Shown piece by piece: positions 33,669-43,008 of a DNA stretch of 64,000 nucleotides; the first letter of the stretch is position 1; the number at the start of each line of letters is the position of its first letter. A model generated the notes under the pieces. That model had not been told where the DNA came from, made no database searches, and saw only the letters and a list, made by a program, of their open reading frames with translations. Where the stretch lies: positions 1 to 64,000 of the forward strand of contig JAFSQF010000023.1 of assembly GCA_017446745.1 (NCBI GenBank), given 5' to 3'. Source of the stretch: Bacteroidales bacterium. Its GTDB lineage: Bacteria > Bacteroidota > Bacteroidia > Bacteroidales > P3. The position numbers were made by a program, and so were the translations under genes.

Positions 33669-34772
33669 TTAATCACTAATCACTTTCCTCCATTTCCCCA
33701 CGCCCGAAGGGCTGTGGAAGAGCTCCGAGCCGCGAGGCTGACGCCCGCCGGCGTTCTCAGTGCTGAGCCTGTAGTGGCGTGTGCCTCCGAGCGTTGTGCC
33801 ATGCCCTGTTTTGCGCCGTCGCTGTCGCACCAAGGGCTTCCTCTCCTCAATCAGGCTGTCGGCTATGGCTATGTTCACAGCATAGCCCGCCAGTATAACC
33901 ACACAGTTGGCGTAAACCCACAGCATCAATATCAATATCGTGCCGATGGAACCATACAGCAGGTTATAGTTGTTGAAATTGCTTATGTATATCTGGAAAG
34001 CCCACGACAGTCCGAAGATAAGCAGTGTGGATAGCACCGACCCTATGGAGAAAAAATTAATGCGCTGTTTCTTGACTGGCGCAAGATAATATAGCAGGCT
34101 CAGTGCCAACAGCGTAAGGAAGACAAGCAGAAGCCATCGTCCCACGCTGAAAGCCACGAGGCTCAATTTCGACTCTGCGATGTAGTTTTGGCTTATCAGG
34201 AATTGAATAATCAGCTTGTAGCCAATAAGTAGCGACAATATTGCCACCACCATCACATAGAGTACCACCACAAGCAGCAGACAAAGCAGGTAAAGTTTCA
34301 CCACCGAACGGCTTTCGATACTGTGGCTCACCGAGTTGAACGATTGCAAGAGGCCATAGATGCCATTGGCAGCCAAAATTACAGAGCCGATGAAGCCTAT
34401 CGAGAGCAAGCTGCTATGCTTATGCCCGATGACGTCGTTGATGGTGGAGCTCACCCTGTCGTAGACCCCGGAAGGCAGCATTGCCTCCAGCTGCCGCAGC
34501 AACTCGGTCTGTACTCCATCCACGGGGAAATAGGGAATCAGTGTAAAGAAGAATATGAGCATCGGAGGCAACGCCATGATGAACGAGAACGAGAGTGCTT
34601 TGGCGCTTGTCCACAGTTCCCGATCCGAGAAATGCTTCAGAATCTGCGGCAAAGGCACGCCATTACAACCTGGCAGCACCACCCGGTTTGCCGTAGGAAT
34701 CACACGCAGGCTCCAGAAACGGAGCAGCCTCTGATAGCGTGACGTGAAATAATATTTCAGTTCCTCATTCAC
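33669..34772 (-). CDS. YihY/BrkB-family inner-membrane protein
   Basis: A 367-residue membrane protein with about six helices. Family marks are the early ALSFSFIMALPPMLIFFFTLIPYF, the SLLSIGFIGSVILAANGIYGLLQSFNSV segment and YGSIGTILILMLWVYANCVVILAGYAVNIAIAD near the end of the core. Function in the family is not settled. The last 60 or so residues are a basic, low-complexity tail over GC-rich repeat-like DNA, and the final VISD is encoded by the AATCACT minisatellite, so the C-terminus seems to have been extended or replaced by repeats. Confidence 0.85.
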   Translation of the reverse strand: MNEELKYYFTSRYQRLLRFWSLRVIPTANRVVLPGCNGVPLPQILKHFSDRELWTSAKALSFSFIMALPPMLIFFFTLIPYFPVDGVQTELLRQLEAMLPSGVYDRVSSTINDVIGHKHSSLLSIGFIGSVILAANGIYGLLQSFNSVSHSIESRSVVKLYLLCLLLVVVLYVMVVAILSLLIGYKLIIQFLISQNYIAESKLSLVAFSVGRWLLLVFLTLLALSLLYYLAPVKKQRINFFSIGSVLSTLLIFGLSWAFQIYISNFNNYNLLYGSIGTILILMLWVYANCVVILAGYAVNIAIADSLIEERKPLVRQRRRKTGHGTTLGGTRHYRLSTENAGGRQPRGSELFHSPSGVGKWRKVISD

Positions 34773-34780
34773 TTCTCAAA

Positions 34781-34822
34781 CCCATTAAACCCATCAAACC
34801 CATCAAACCCATTAAACCCATC
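34781..34822 (+). repeat. 9-base minisatellite CCCATYAAA, short array
   Basis: Four full units (CCCATTAAA, CCCATCAAA twice, CCCATTAAA) and a partial one, between the yihY-type and nadC genes. It is the same unit as the arrays around the four-helix-bundle gene at 50905-51775. Confidence 0.85.
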
Positions 34823-34841
34823 ATAATTCACATTTCACTAA

Positions 34842-35687
34842 TCACTTCTTTACCAGGCTCAGGTCCAAGCTTTTGATATGATGCGTCAAGGCCCCGACCG
34901 AAATAAAGTCGACACCCGTTTCGGCGTAGGGACGTAGAGTGCTCTCTGTGATGCCGCCCGACGCCTCGGTTTCATAACGGTGGCCTATACGCTCCACCGC
35001 TTCGCGCAGCATAGGAATATTGAAATTGTCCAACATAATCCGGTCCACACCACCGTGGTCCATGACGCGCTGCAACTCGTCGAGGTTGCGCACCTCAATT
35101 TCAATACGCAGCTTTTTGCCCTTCTCCTTCAAGTATTGGTGTGTGCGGTCGATGGCCGCCTCTATACCGCCGGCAAAATCAATATGGTTGTCCTTAAGCA
35201 TCACCATATCGTACAGTCCGATGCGGTGGTTTGTGCCTCCACCGCAAGCCACAGCGTATTTCTCCAGCAGTCGCATGTTGGGTGTGGTCTTGCGGGTGTC
35301 GAGCAGGCGTGTTTTCAGCCCGTCAAGCATCTTCACCATACGGTGTGTCTCGGTGGCTATGCCACTCAAGCGCTGCATGAAATTCAGAGCCGTGCGCTCT
35401 GCCGTGAGTATGCTGCCGCTGTGGCCTTCGATGGTCATCACTATCTCGCCTTTGAAGATCTCGTCGCCATCGTTCTTCAACAAAGACACCTCGAGGCTGG
35501 GGTCGACAATCCGGAAAACACGTTTCCCTACTTCGGCGCCGCAAAGTATGCCATCTTGTTTTGCCACCATTTTGGCAGTGCCCGTGGCTGTGGGGGGGAT
35601 ACATGCAAGAGTGCTGTGGTCGCCGTCGCCGATATCCTCGCGCAGCGCCATGCGTATCAGCTCGTCTAAATTGGGTATATCTGTCAT
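34842..35687 (-). CDS. nadC: Nicotinate-nucleotide pyrophosphorylase (carboxylating)
   Basis: A 281-residue quinolinate phosphoribosyltransferase: quinolinate plus PRPP gives nicotinate mononucleotide, CO2 and PPi. Seen: ALREDIGDGDHST at the start, ERTALNFMQRLSGIAT, DTRKTTPNMRLLEKYAVACGGGTNHRIGLYDMVMLKDNHI, IEIEVRNLDEL, VDRIMLDNF and ASGGI. ATG 35687 is used; an in-frame extension to 35753 crosses the promoter box. It is divergent from cinA, another NAD-related gene, with a shared 137-base region holding a promoter box for each. Confidence 0.96.
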   Translation of the reverse strand: MTDIPNLDELIRMALREDIGDGDHSTLACIPPTATGTAKMVAKQDGILCGAEVGKRVFRIVDPSLEVSLLKNDGDEIFKGEIVMTIEGHSGSILTAERTALNFMQRLSGIATETHRMVKMLDGLKTRLLDTRKTTPNMRLLEKYAVACGGGTNHRIGLYDMVMLKDNHIDFAGGIEAAIDRTHQYLKEKGKKLRIEIEVRNLDELQRVMDHGGVDRIMLDNFNIPMLREAVERIGHRYETEASGGITESTLRPYAETGVDFISVGALTHHIKSLDLSLVKK

Positions 35688-35711
35688 CGCTTCAATGATT
35701 CTAAGAGTTTG

Positions 35712-35719
35712 CAAAATTA
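35712..35719 (-). promoter_or_regulatory. -7 box TAATTTTG for nadC
   Basis: CAAAATTA on the plus strand, 25 bases before the nadC ATG. Confidence 0.6.
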
Positions 35720-35771
35720 CGAAGTTTTTTCTTATCCCATAAAAAAATTTCATCGTTATAATTAACTTTAC

Positions 35772-35779
35772 TAATTTTG
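35772..35779 (+). promoter_or_regulatory. -7 box TAATTTTG for cinA
   Basis: Same box as for nadC but facing the other way, 46 bases before the cinA ATG. The two boxes are about 50 bases apart, so the two promoters may share control. Confidence 0.65.
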
Positions 35780-35824
35780 CACCCTGAAAAAGAAAAGCAT
35801 CTATCGATATAAAATACTGACGCT

Positions 35825-37087
35825 ATGAAAGTTACAATAATCAATATAGGCGATGAACTACTCATAGGGCAAGTAGTAAACACCAATGCATCAACCATGT
35901 GCAAAATGCTCACCGACGTCGGAATGGAGGTCGCGAGCACATTAGTTGTGGGCGATAACCGGCAAGCCATTTTTGATGCCATTCGCCGTGCCATGCCCGA
36001 GAGCGATGCCGTGCTGCTCACCGGAGGCCTGGGGCCTACGAAGGACGACATTACAAAGACAACGCTGTGCGACTTCTTCGGCACCGAGCTGGTGGAGGAC
36101 AGCATGGCTCTCGAGAACGTGCGCCGCCTCTTCGACGGTTTGGGCTACGAGGTGACCCCCGTCAACCGTGCTCAGGCCCTCGTGCCCAAATGCTGCACGG
36201 TGATAAACAACGACCTCGGCACAGCCCCCTGCATGTGGTTCGAAGCCCCAAGCGAGCAGAATTCCGACAGTCCCTGCTCCGTTCTGGTCGCCATGCCCGG
36301 CGTACCCTTCGAGATGGAATGGCTGATGGCCAACCGCGTCATCCCGAAGCTATTACAGCATTTCTCTGCCGGAGCCATCATCAACAAAAACATTCTGGTG
36401 CAGGGCATCGGCGAATCGTTTCTCAGCGACCTTATAGAGGAATGGGAGCAGGCATTGCCCCCCTTTATCCGTCTGGCCTATCTTCCGCAGGCCGGGATGG
36501 TGAAGCTGCGCCTCACAGCCCGCGGCGACGACCGCAAGATGCTCGAAGAATGCATTATGCGCGAAGTCAAGAAGCTCTATCTCGTTGCCGGCCAATACAT
36601 AGTTGGTGAAGATTTGGAGACCCTCCCCGAAGCCGTGGCGCGTGCCTTTAGCCTCAACGTCATCACACTGGCCACCGCCGAGAGCTGCACGGGAGGGGCT
36701 ATAGCCTCCAAACTCACAGCACTGCCCGGAGCCTCATGCTACATGAAAGGAGGCGTGGTGGCCTACAGCAACGAGGTGAAAGAACAGGTCCTGGGCGTTC
36801 AGCACACCACCCTGGAGCATCAGGGAGCCGTGAGCGAAGAGACAGTGCGTCAGATGGCAGAAGGCGTGCGCCGCCTGCTGCATACCGACTATGGTGTGGC
36901 CACCAGCGGCATCGCCGGGCCTTCAGGAGGCACCCCCGACAAACCCGTAGGCACCGTATGGATGGCCGTAGCAGGCCCCAAAGGCACCACGACACGCCTC
37001 AAACACTTTGGCACCGACCGCCTGCGCACCATCGAACGGGCCTGCAACGAGATTTTCGCCATGCTCCTTCACGAAATAAAAAAATAA
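35825..37087 (+). CDS. cinA: CinA-family protein: MoCF-like domain plus nicotinamide-nucleotide amidase
   Basis: A 420-residue two-domain protein. The N-terminal half is a molybdopterin-binding-like domain (IINIGDELLIGQVVNTNAS, LTGGLGPTKDDITK, MPGVPFEMEW). The C-terminal part (from about 262) is the CinA/PncC amidase (TLATAESCTGGAIASKLTALPGAS with the catalytic Ser, GGVVAYSNEVKEQVLGV, ATSGIAGPSGGTPDKPVGTVWMAV). The amidase salvages NMN to nicotinate mononucleotide, the same product nadC makes, which fits the divergent pairing with nadC. Confidence 0.93.
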   Translation: MKVTIINIGDELLIGQVVNTNASTMCKMLTDVGMEVASTLVVGDNRQAIFDAIRRAMPESDAVLLTGGLGPTKDDITKTTLCDFFGTELVEDSMALENVRRLFDGLGYEVTPVNRAQALVPKCCTVINNDLGTAPCMWFEAPSEQNSDSPCSVLVAMPGVPFEMEWLMANRVIPKLLQHFSAGAIINKNILVQGIGESFLSDLIEEWEQALPPFIRLAYLPQAGMVKLRLTARGDDRKMLEECIMREVKKLYLVAGQYIVGEDLETLPEAVARAFSLNVITLATAESCTGGAIASKLTALPGASCYMKGGVVAYSNEVKEQVLGVQHTTLEHQGAVSEETVRQMAEGVRRLLHTDYGVATSGIAGPSGGTPDKPVGTVWMAVAGPKGTTTRLKHFGTDRLRTIERACNEIFAMLLHEIKK

Positions 37088-37113
37088 CGATTATCCGCAA
37101 TTGTCACAACAAT

Positions 37114-37395
37114 GCCTCGGAGAGGCTTAATCACAATAACCCCTGACACAACAATGCCTCGGAGAGGCTTAGCAATAATTAATTAATCGAGCAAAAATAG
37201 TTTACATTTTAGTGATGACAATTAGGATTATTTATGTAATATGTCGCCCCTACGGGGCTCAGATTAATAGAGTATTTCGATTCCCGTGGGCTCACGCCCA
37301 CGGCTAATATATGCCGCCCCTACGGGGCTCAGTCTGACAGAAAGTGCAGTCTGGGGATTGACAACCAAACCGACAACAGCGTCTCGGAGAGACGC
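37114..37395 (+). repeat. Cluster of triloop hairpins in a gene-free stretch
   Basis: GCCTC-GGA-GAGGC occurs twice (37114-37126, 37156-37168), then GCCCC-TAC-GGGGC twice (37246-37258, 37316-37328) around a CCGTGGGC/GCCCACGG hairpin, then GCGTCTC-GGA-GAGACGC (37379-37395) preceded by TTGACAACCAA. The stretch 37088-37495 holds these and a heptamer array, no gene. Confidence 0.75.
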
Positions 37396-37440
37396 GACCT
37401 CGTGAGTGTACCAATTGCCGACAATCATTAAAAATAAAAC

Positions 37441-37492
37441 ATCACCAATCACTAATCACTAATCACTAATCACTAATCACTAACCACCAACC
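37441..37492 (+). repeat. Heptamer minisatellite (AATCACT) before the DMT gene
   Basis: Five to six AATCACT units, then AACCACC units running up to 4 bases before the ATG at 37496. The minisatellite thus forms the whole leader near the start codon. Confidence 0.8.
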
Positions 37493-37495
37493 ACC

Positions 37496-37873
37496 ATGCC
37501 CAAAGGATTAATAACCGTAATTCTTCTTATTGTATCAAATATCTTCATGACCTTTGCTTGGTACGGCAACCTGAAGCTTACCGAGATGAAGATCAACAGC
37601 GATTGGCCCCTTATCCTCATCATACTCTCATCATGGGGAGTGGCCTTCTTCGAGTATAGCTTCATGATTCCCGCCAATCGCATTGGCAGCCAAATCAATG
37701 GCGGTCCTTTCACGCTCATGCAACTCAAAATACTTGCCGAGTGTATCTCCCTCACGGTGTTCACCATTATCGTGGCCACCGTGTTCAAGAGCGAGCCCAT
37801 ACGATGGAATCATCTCGTCAGTTTCCTCTTCATCCTCCTCGCCGTTGTCTTTGCTTTCTGGAAAAACGAATGA
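37496..37873 (+). CDS. DMT-superfamily small membrane protein (DUF486 type)
   Basis: A 125-residue inner-membrane protein with four predicted helices (about 5-24, 38-58, 75-97, 104-121). Typical family stretches are [29 protein letters not shown] and [22 protein letters not shown]. Relatives are half-size drug/metabolite-type transporters of unknown substrate that probably dimerise. Its stop overlaps, or lies 2 bases from, the start of the following GH2 gene, so the two are likely co-transcribed. Confidence 0.88.
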   Translation: MPKGLITVILLIVSNIFMTFAWYGNLKLTEMKINSDWPLILIILSSWGVAFFEYSFMIPANRIGSQINGGPFTLMQLKILAECISLTVFTIIVATVFKSEPIRWNHLVSFLFILLAVVFAFWKNE

Positions 37874-37875
37874 CT

Positions 37876-39903
37876 ATGAAACATCTATTTCTCATCCCCG
37901 TTGTCCTCGTCCTTGCCGCCTGTTCTTCGCCAGAAGCCACCAGGATTGAGCTGACCGACTGGCAGTTCTCATGGCACAACCAAGACTATGAAGCCACCGT
38001 ACCCGGCTTCATACACACCGACCTCATGACACACGGTGTCATCCCCGACCCCTACTATGGCACCAACGAAGAATCCGTCCGCTGGGTGGGCGAATGCCAG
38101 TGGCACTATTTCATCAACATCGACCATTCCCGGCTTCCCAAAGCCGACACCCTATGGATTGTCTTCGAAGGCCTCGCCGGACATGCCGAAATCCACGGCC
38201 TCGGCGACACCATCTACCACGTAGACAATATGTTCATCGGCAGCACATTCTTTTTCCCCGACACCTGCAGCCAGGTAGATATCTTTTTCACGCCCCTGCA
38301 AGACTCCCTCCTCGAGGCCTCCTACGGCATACCCCTCCCCGACCGCCGTGCCTTCACCCGCATTGCCCCCTACCAGCAAGGCTGGGACTGGGGCACCAAC
38401 ATCCCCACCTGCGGAATATGGAAACCAGTGTATATCAGCTCAGAAAATCCAGAGTGCCTCTCGCCTTCTGCAAAAGAGAGTGAAGCAAATAACAATGCCG
38501 GGATCACTTTTCTTCAACAGTCCGACAGCATCGGACAATGCTTCGCTTTCTTCAAAGATGGGAAACGGCTCTTCGCCAAAGGAGCCAACTGGATTCCTCA
38601 GCACGCTTTCCCCGTACTTGACGATGCCGCCAAAGCCCGTTACCGCCACCTGCTCTGCTCTGCCAAAGAAGCCAACTTCAACATGATACGCGTGTGGGGC
38701 GGCGGCATCTACGAGCACGACTATTTCTTCGAGCTCTGCGATTCGTTAGGACTGATGGTGTGGGTTGACTTCAACTTCAGCACCATGCTCTACCCCGACA
38801 ACGACGCAATGCTGCAAAGCATTGACCAAGAAGCCCGCGAGAACGTTGCGCGCATCGCACGGCATCCCTGCGTGGTGCTATGGTGCGGCAACAACGAAGT
38901 CAAAAACGGATGGGAAGACTGGGGGTGGCAAAACGTTTACAACTGGAGCGACGCACAGCGGAGGCGCCTGAGGCATGCCATCGACACCATCTTCGGCTAC
39001 CCGGGTCCCTACGGCAACACCAGCAGCACCAGCATCCTGGCACGTGCTGTAGCCGAATGCGACCCCCTCCACCGCCCCTACATAACCACCTCGCCGCTCT
39101 TCGGCTGGGGGCACCCCGAATGCACCACCCATGGCGACAGCCACTACTGGGGCGTATGGTGGGGCGAAGAGCCCTTTGAGAAATACAACGAAAAAACCGG
39201 GCGCTTCATGTCGGAATACGGTTTCCAGAGCTATCCTCTTTTCAGCAGCATAAAACAGTTCTGCCCAGCCGAACAACTCACCATCGACTCCCCCACTCTC
39301 CGCAACCATCAAAAACATGGAAGGGGTAGAGAAATCATCGACAAAGCCATGAAACAATACTATGGCGTCGACAGCCACACGCTATCGCTTGAGGACTTTG
39401 CCTACGTCAGCCAGCTGCTTCAAGCCTGGGGCATAGGCTACGCCATACTGTGCCATCTCAGCAACCCTCGATGCGACGGCACCCTCTACTGGCAACTCAA
39501 CGACAGCTGGCCCGTGGCCTCGTGGTCGTCGATAGATTTCTACGGCAACTGGAAAGCCCTCCATTATCGCGTCAAAGAACTATATTCCGACACCGTAGAC
39601 CTGCAGAAATGGCAGAAATACTACGCGCTATACCCCAAAGACCGCACTTACCAAGCTCCGCGTTACGACATCAGCAAACGCTACGCCGACAACACCCTTG
39701 AAGTGACGCTGACGGCCAAGAGCGACATCTACGACCTGCTTGTAGAGACCGTGCCACATTGCAACGGCCATTTCGACCAAAACTTCGTTGATTTGAAAGC
39801 CGGACAGACCGTCACGCTACGCTTCCAGCCCGCTCCAGGAAGCAGCGTCGGCCCCAATACCGACATTGCTGTGAGAACCCTCAACGAAATCTTCCTACCA
39901 TAA
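37876..39903 (+). CDS. GH2 beta-mannosidase-like lipoprotein lacking most of the middle domain
   Basis: A 675-residue enzyme with a lipoprotein signal (VLVLAACSS, Cys16). After the N-terminal jelly-roll domain (to about 195, [23 protein letters not shown]) the sequence passes in some 35 residues to the barrel ([15 protein letters not shown]), where family members have an immunoglobulin-like domain of about 100 residues. Both catalytic residues remain: acid/base Glu341 in WCGNNEV and nucleophile Glu447 in MSEYGFQ. Complete family members are about 850 residues. Probably surface- or periplasm-facing, cutting beta-mannosides. ATG 37870 is an alternative start. It overlaps the convergent NlpC gene by 9 bases. 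Confidence 0.85.
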   Translation: MKHLFLIPVVLVLAACSSPEATRIELTDWQFSWHNQDYEATVPGFIHTDLMTHGVIPDPYYGTNEESVRWVGECQWHYFINIDHSRLPKADTLWIVFEGLAGHAEIHGLGDTIYHVDNMFIGSTFFFPDTCSQVDIFFTPLQDSLLEASYGIPLPDRRAFTRIAPYQQGWDWGTNIPTCGIWKPVYISSENPECLSPSAKESEANNNAGITFLQQSDSIGQCFAFFKDGKRLFAKGANWIPQHAFPVLDDAAKARYRHLLCSAKEANFNMIRVWGGGIYEHDYFFELCDSLGLMVWVDFNFSTMLYPDNDAMLQSIDQEARENVARIARHPCVVLWCGNNEVKNGWEDWGWQNVYNWSDAQRRRLRHAIDTIFGYPGPYGNTSSTSILARAVAECDPLHRPYITTSPLFGWGHPECTTHGDSHYWGVWWGEEPFEKYNEKTGRFMSEYGFQSYPLFSSIKQFCPAEQLTIDSPTLRNHQKHGRGREIIDKAMKQYYGVDSHTLSLEDFAYVSQLLQAWGIGYAILCHLSNPRCDGTLYWQLNDSWPVASWSSIDFYGNWKALHYRVKELYSDTVDLQKWQKYYALYPKDRTYQAPRYDISKRYADNTLEVTLTAKSDIYDLLVETVPHCNGHFDQNFVDLKAGQTVTLRFQPAPGSSVGPNTDIAVRTLNEIFLP

Positions 39904-40467
39904 GGCACCGACCTGATAGACAGGGCTCTCCTTCTTGACGCCAACAGGGCCCATAGGCAGATTGCTCACCACCTGGTCCATCACGCGGCAGGCCCCAATG
40001 TAACGCGACTTATAGTATGGCTCGCGCGAATAAGAGATGCATATCCCCGTCGACGTTGCCGAATGGATGAAATAAAAGCCGTCGGAATCCACCGCGGTGA
40101 CAATCCCCACATGGCCCACAGAATGCTTCCCTCCGCTCCTGCCGCCATAGAACACCAAGTCGCCCTTGGTGATCTCGCCGTCGTTCAACCGGTTCCCCGC
40201 CTTGTATTGCGGACGTGCCCCATGCGCCAGGCTCACGCCAAACTTGCCATAAATATAGCGCACGAAACCAGCACAGTCGAAGCCCTTGGGCGTCGTTCCG
40301 CCCCATCGATAGGGCGTGCCCATATACTTCATGGCCTCCTCAATGACCAGGTCGCCAACAGTGACGACACCAGGACGATAGAGCATGCTTTGGGATTGAG
40401 AATGGCCAGCAAAGGAAAAAGAGAAGAAAAGGAAGAAAACTATGATTGTAGATTTATGGTTCATCAT
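39895..40467 (-). CDS. Secreted NlpC/P60 cysteine hydrolase
   Basis: A 190-residue peptidoglycan hydrolase. A signal peptide (about 1-24, FSFAGHSQ) is followed by one NlpC/P60 domain with catalytic Cys65 in KGFDCAGFV, His119 in GHVGIV and His135 in FIHSATSTG. Such enzymes cut cross-link or stem peptides in the cell wall. It has its own promoter box at 40494 and no operon partner; the downstream neighbour is convergent. Confidence 0.92.
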   Translation of the reverse strand: MMNHKSTIIVFFLFFSFSFAGHSQSQSMLYRPGVVTVGDLVIEEAMKYMGTPYRWGGTTPKGFDCAGFVRYIYGKFGVSLAHGARPQYKAGNRLNDGEITKGDLVFYGGRSGGKHSVGHVGIVTAVDSDGFYFIHSATSTGICISYSREPYYKSRYIGACRVMDQVVSNLPMGPVGVKKESPVYQVGALW

Positions 40468-40493
40468 ACAAATTTGTTTTTAAAAAAGAGATG

Positions 40494-40501
40494 CAAAAAT
40501 A
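40494..40501 (-). promoter_or_regulatory. -7 box TATTTTTG for the NlpC/P60 gene
   Basis: CAAAAATA on the plus strand, 27 bases before the start codon at 40467. Confidence 0.6.
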
Positions 40502-40549
40502 CTAAAAAAACAGCAAAAAGCAATGGCAAAACAGGCTTTTTGTGTTTTT

Positions 40550-42034
40550 TTAATAATTGTCTTTTCTTTCTGCCACCTGATTTTCAATTGGCTGCTCTTC
40601 TTTCTCTGTGGTTATGTCCAAAGCCACTATAGCAGCCGTCATGGCCCAAAAAGGCACCGAGAGCTTGTCGGTGTCAAGGAAATTGTTGAAAAAACCATGT
40701 ACGTAGTAGGTCAACAAACTCAGGGTCAGCCCGAGTGCCAGACGCGCCGAGGCCTTATCCTTGGCGGTGCGATAAATCCTGACGCCTGTAAGAAAGGTAC
40801 TTACAAACACCAGGACCACGAAGACAACGCCGGGAATGCCCTGTTCCGTCATTGGCCCAATGTATTCGCTGTGGGCGTTGCCGCGGTTGCCCGAGTTGGT
40901 ACTGATAGTGGTGAGCTGGTAGCTGATCTGATAACTGCCATACAGGAATTGGTAGGTACCGGGGCCGCAGCCCAAAAGCGGACGTTCCTCGAACATGCGC
41001 ATCGCCGACGCCCATCGGTTCAGGCGTTCCAGGTTCGACGCATCGGTAGATATGTTGGATATGGATTTCAGCTGCTCGCCGAGGTTGAGCGACGAATCCT
41101 GGGTGTTTTTACCCAGATTGTAGACCACTTCGGTCTGATGGACGAAGAAGGCGCCGACCCCCAGGGCGGCAAAAAGGAACAGCCATTTCATTTTGATGCC
41201 TATGCGGACAGCCACATAAATCACTATCGCCGCCAAGACACTGATCCATGCGGCACGGCAATAAGAGAAGAAAAGGCCGACGCACAACGCCACACAAGCC
41301 ACAAGCAGCAACGCCCTGGCCACCGGCCTTCCCGTAGCGCGAAGCATATAGTGGAACGTGACGGGAAGCATAAGGGCCACGATGCAACCATAGGCCGTAT
41401 GGTCGTTGTAGAAAGGCTGCATGACGATATACATCAGCTGCAAGTCGTAGATATCTTGGAGCTTGCGAACTGTAGCATAGCAGATTACCGCGACAAGCGA
41501 GATCAGGTAGCAGAAAAGGAGCTGACCGATTTTCTCTTTACGTTGGAAAAGCAGGGCCGCGGAGAAAAAAAACGGCACCATAAACCATAGGCGCGCCGCC
41601 AAATACTTGAACGACACCAGCGGCATCTGCGACGTGAAGCTGGTGAAGAGCATCCACAGCAGCATGCCGAAGACAGACAGGGTTACAGGGTGGCGCAGTA
41701 TACGCCTGTCGTACTCGCCGCTGAGGAGCACCCGGAAAAGGAAAATCGCCGTGTAGAGAATCATCATAGGCTCTACGGGCATAGAGAGCTCCATGTCCTG
41801 GACAATGGCGACATCGATGGCGAATGGGGTAAGCAAGGCCATAACCATCAGCGCCGTGTCGAGTTTGAGCACGAACAGCGATATGCCAAGCAATGCTGCC
41901 GGGACGATGAGGAGCCACGGGATATCCCACGCCACCCCCTTGACATACATCAACCAGCATGCCACGAGGAAAAGAGCCGTCACAACTATGGCAATGGCCG
42001 TCTCGCTGTTTCTTTTCAACCAGGCTTTTATCAT
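40550..42034 (-). CDS. O-antigen ligase/polymerase family membrane protein
   Basis: A 494-residue polytopic inner-membrane protein with about eleven to twelve helices. The Wzy_C/WaaL signature is in the large periplasmic loop and after: RWASAMRMFEERPLLGCGPGTYQFLYG, then NRGNAHSEYIGPMTEQGIPGVVFVVLV with the conserved His in the NAHSEY motif. It either joins O-antigen or other polysaccharide to a carrier, or polymerises repeats. It lies 16 bases after a Wzz-type chain-length gene, supporting a surface-polysaccharide role. Confidence 0.85.
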   Translation of the reverse strand: MIKAWLKRNSETAIAIVVTALFLVACWLMYVKGVAWDIPWLLIVPAALLGISLFVLKLDTALMVMALLTPFAIDVAIVQDMELSMPVEPMMILYTAIFLFRVLLSGEYDRRILRHPVTLSVFGMLLWMLFTSFTSQMPLVSFKYLAARLWFMVPFFFSAALLFQRKEKIGQLLFCYLISLVAVICYATVRKLQDIYDLQLMYIVMQPFYNDHTAYGCIVALMLPVTFHYMLRATGRPVARALLLVACVALCVGLFFSYCRAAWISVLAAIVIYVAVRIGIKMKWLFLFAALGVGAFFVHQTEVVYNLGKNTQDSSLNLGEQLKSISNISTDASNLERLNRWASAMRMFEERPLLGCGPGTYQFLYGSYQISYQLTTISTNSGNRGNAHSEYIGPMTEQGIPGVVFVVLVFVSTFLTGVRIYRTAKDKASARLALGLTLSLLTYYVHGFFNNFLDTDKLSVPFWAMTAAIVALDITTEKEEQPIENQVAERKDNY

Positions 42035-42050
42035 AGCGTTTCTGCCTCAA

Positions 42051-42938
42051 TCACTCTTCAGCCTTGTTCTTGGAACGGGCTATGGCTTTACGCAACTGCT
42101 CAACGACAAGCACCACGAAGATGCAGAACAACAAGATGCCGACACTGCCAGCCACGACGATGACGGAGCGTTTTGGGGAATACTTCTTGTCGGCCGGCGA
42201 GGCCTTGTCTATCCAGTATTTGTAGCTTATGGGGCGCTGGAGGTCCACCTTGGTCTGGCTCATTCGGGTTTGCAGCTCGGCCAGTTCTTTGGTCTTGGCG
42301 CTGATAAGCTCGCGGACCCCCTCGCGGTGGGGGGCGGCCTTGAGGGTGTCCTCCAAGGCCCGGATCGAGTTCTCCATGTCGGCGCACACCTCGCACATGA
42401 TTTTATAGGCATCGTTCGAGCGGTCGCTTTGGATACGGCTCGAGAGGCTGTCGTAGTTGGCCACCATGTAGTTCACGATGTCGGCTGCGAGCTGCGGGTC
42501 CTTGTCGAGGGCGGCGATCTCAACACCTATAAACTTGGTACGCTTGATGCTGATGTTGCCCTGGTAAATCTTGTGGAGATTAGTCAGCTTATGCGGGTCG
42601 TCGTCGGGAATCTCATAATGCTCCATAAGGTTGAAGCGCCTGCATACGTCATCCTCCATAGATTGCGACATCAGAATCTGGATGGCATATTCGCAGTCGC
42701 GCTCCGAGCCGTAGTCCATGAAGTCCATACTGTAACGGTCGGCGAGGATAGCCTTCGACATTCGGTTGGAGTTGGTGGGGAACAGGATAGCCGACGAACG
42801 GTACTGAGGTGTTATCAGTAGCGAGACAACAGTAGAGGCAATCACACCGACGACAAAAACAACGGTGAAAAGCACCCAATGCCTGCGGAAGAAATCCATG
42901 GTGTTGCTCAGGTCGTAGTTGTTTCCTAAATCTTTCAT
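42051..42938 (-). CDS. Wzz/Lpp-type polysaccharide chain-length determinant
   Basis: A 295-residue protein with two membrane helices (about 20-42 and 258-280) flanking a periplasmic, coiled-coil-rich domain (EVCADMENSIRALEDTLKAAPHREGVRELISAKTKELAELQTRMSQ). Typical Wzz features are the N-terminal DFFRRHWVLFTVVFVVG and the proline-containing YKYWIDKASPADKKYSPKRS before the second helix. There is no kinase domain. I use ATG 42938 (MKDLGNNYD); a TTG frame adds three residues. It forms an operon with the O-antigen ligase gene. Confidence 0.88.
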   Translation of the reverse strand: MKDLGNNYDLSNTMDFFRRHWVLFTVVFVVGVIASTVVSLLITPQYRSSAILFPTNSNRMSKAILADRYSMDFMDYGSERDCEYAIQILMSQSMEDDVCRRFNLMEHYEIPDDDPHKLTNLHKIYQGNISIKRTKFIGVEIAALDKDPQLAADIVNYMVANYDSLSSRIQSDRSNDAYKIMCEVCADMENSIRALEDTLKAAPHREGVRELISAKTKELAELQTRMSQTKVDLQRPISYKYWIDKASPADKKYSPKRSVIVVAGSVGILLFCIFVVLVVEQLRKAIARSKNKAEE

Positions 42939-43008
42939 ATAGGTCAATGTTTAAGGGGTTATAATTTAGAAAGTGTTATAAAAAAATTAGACGATTCAAC
43001 ATAGTCCG

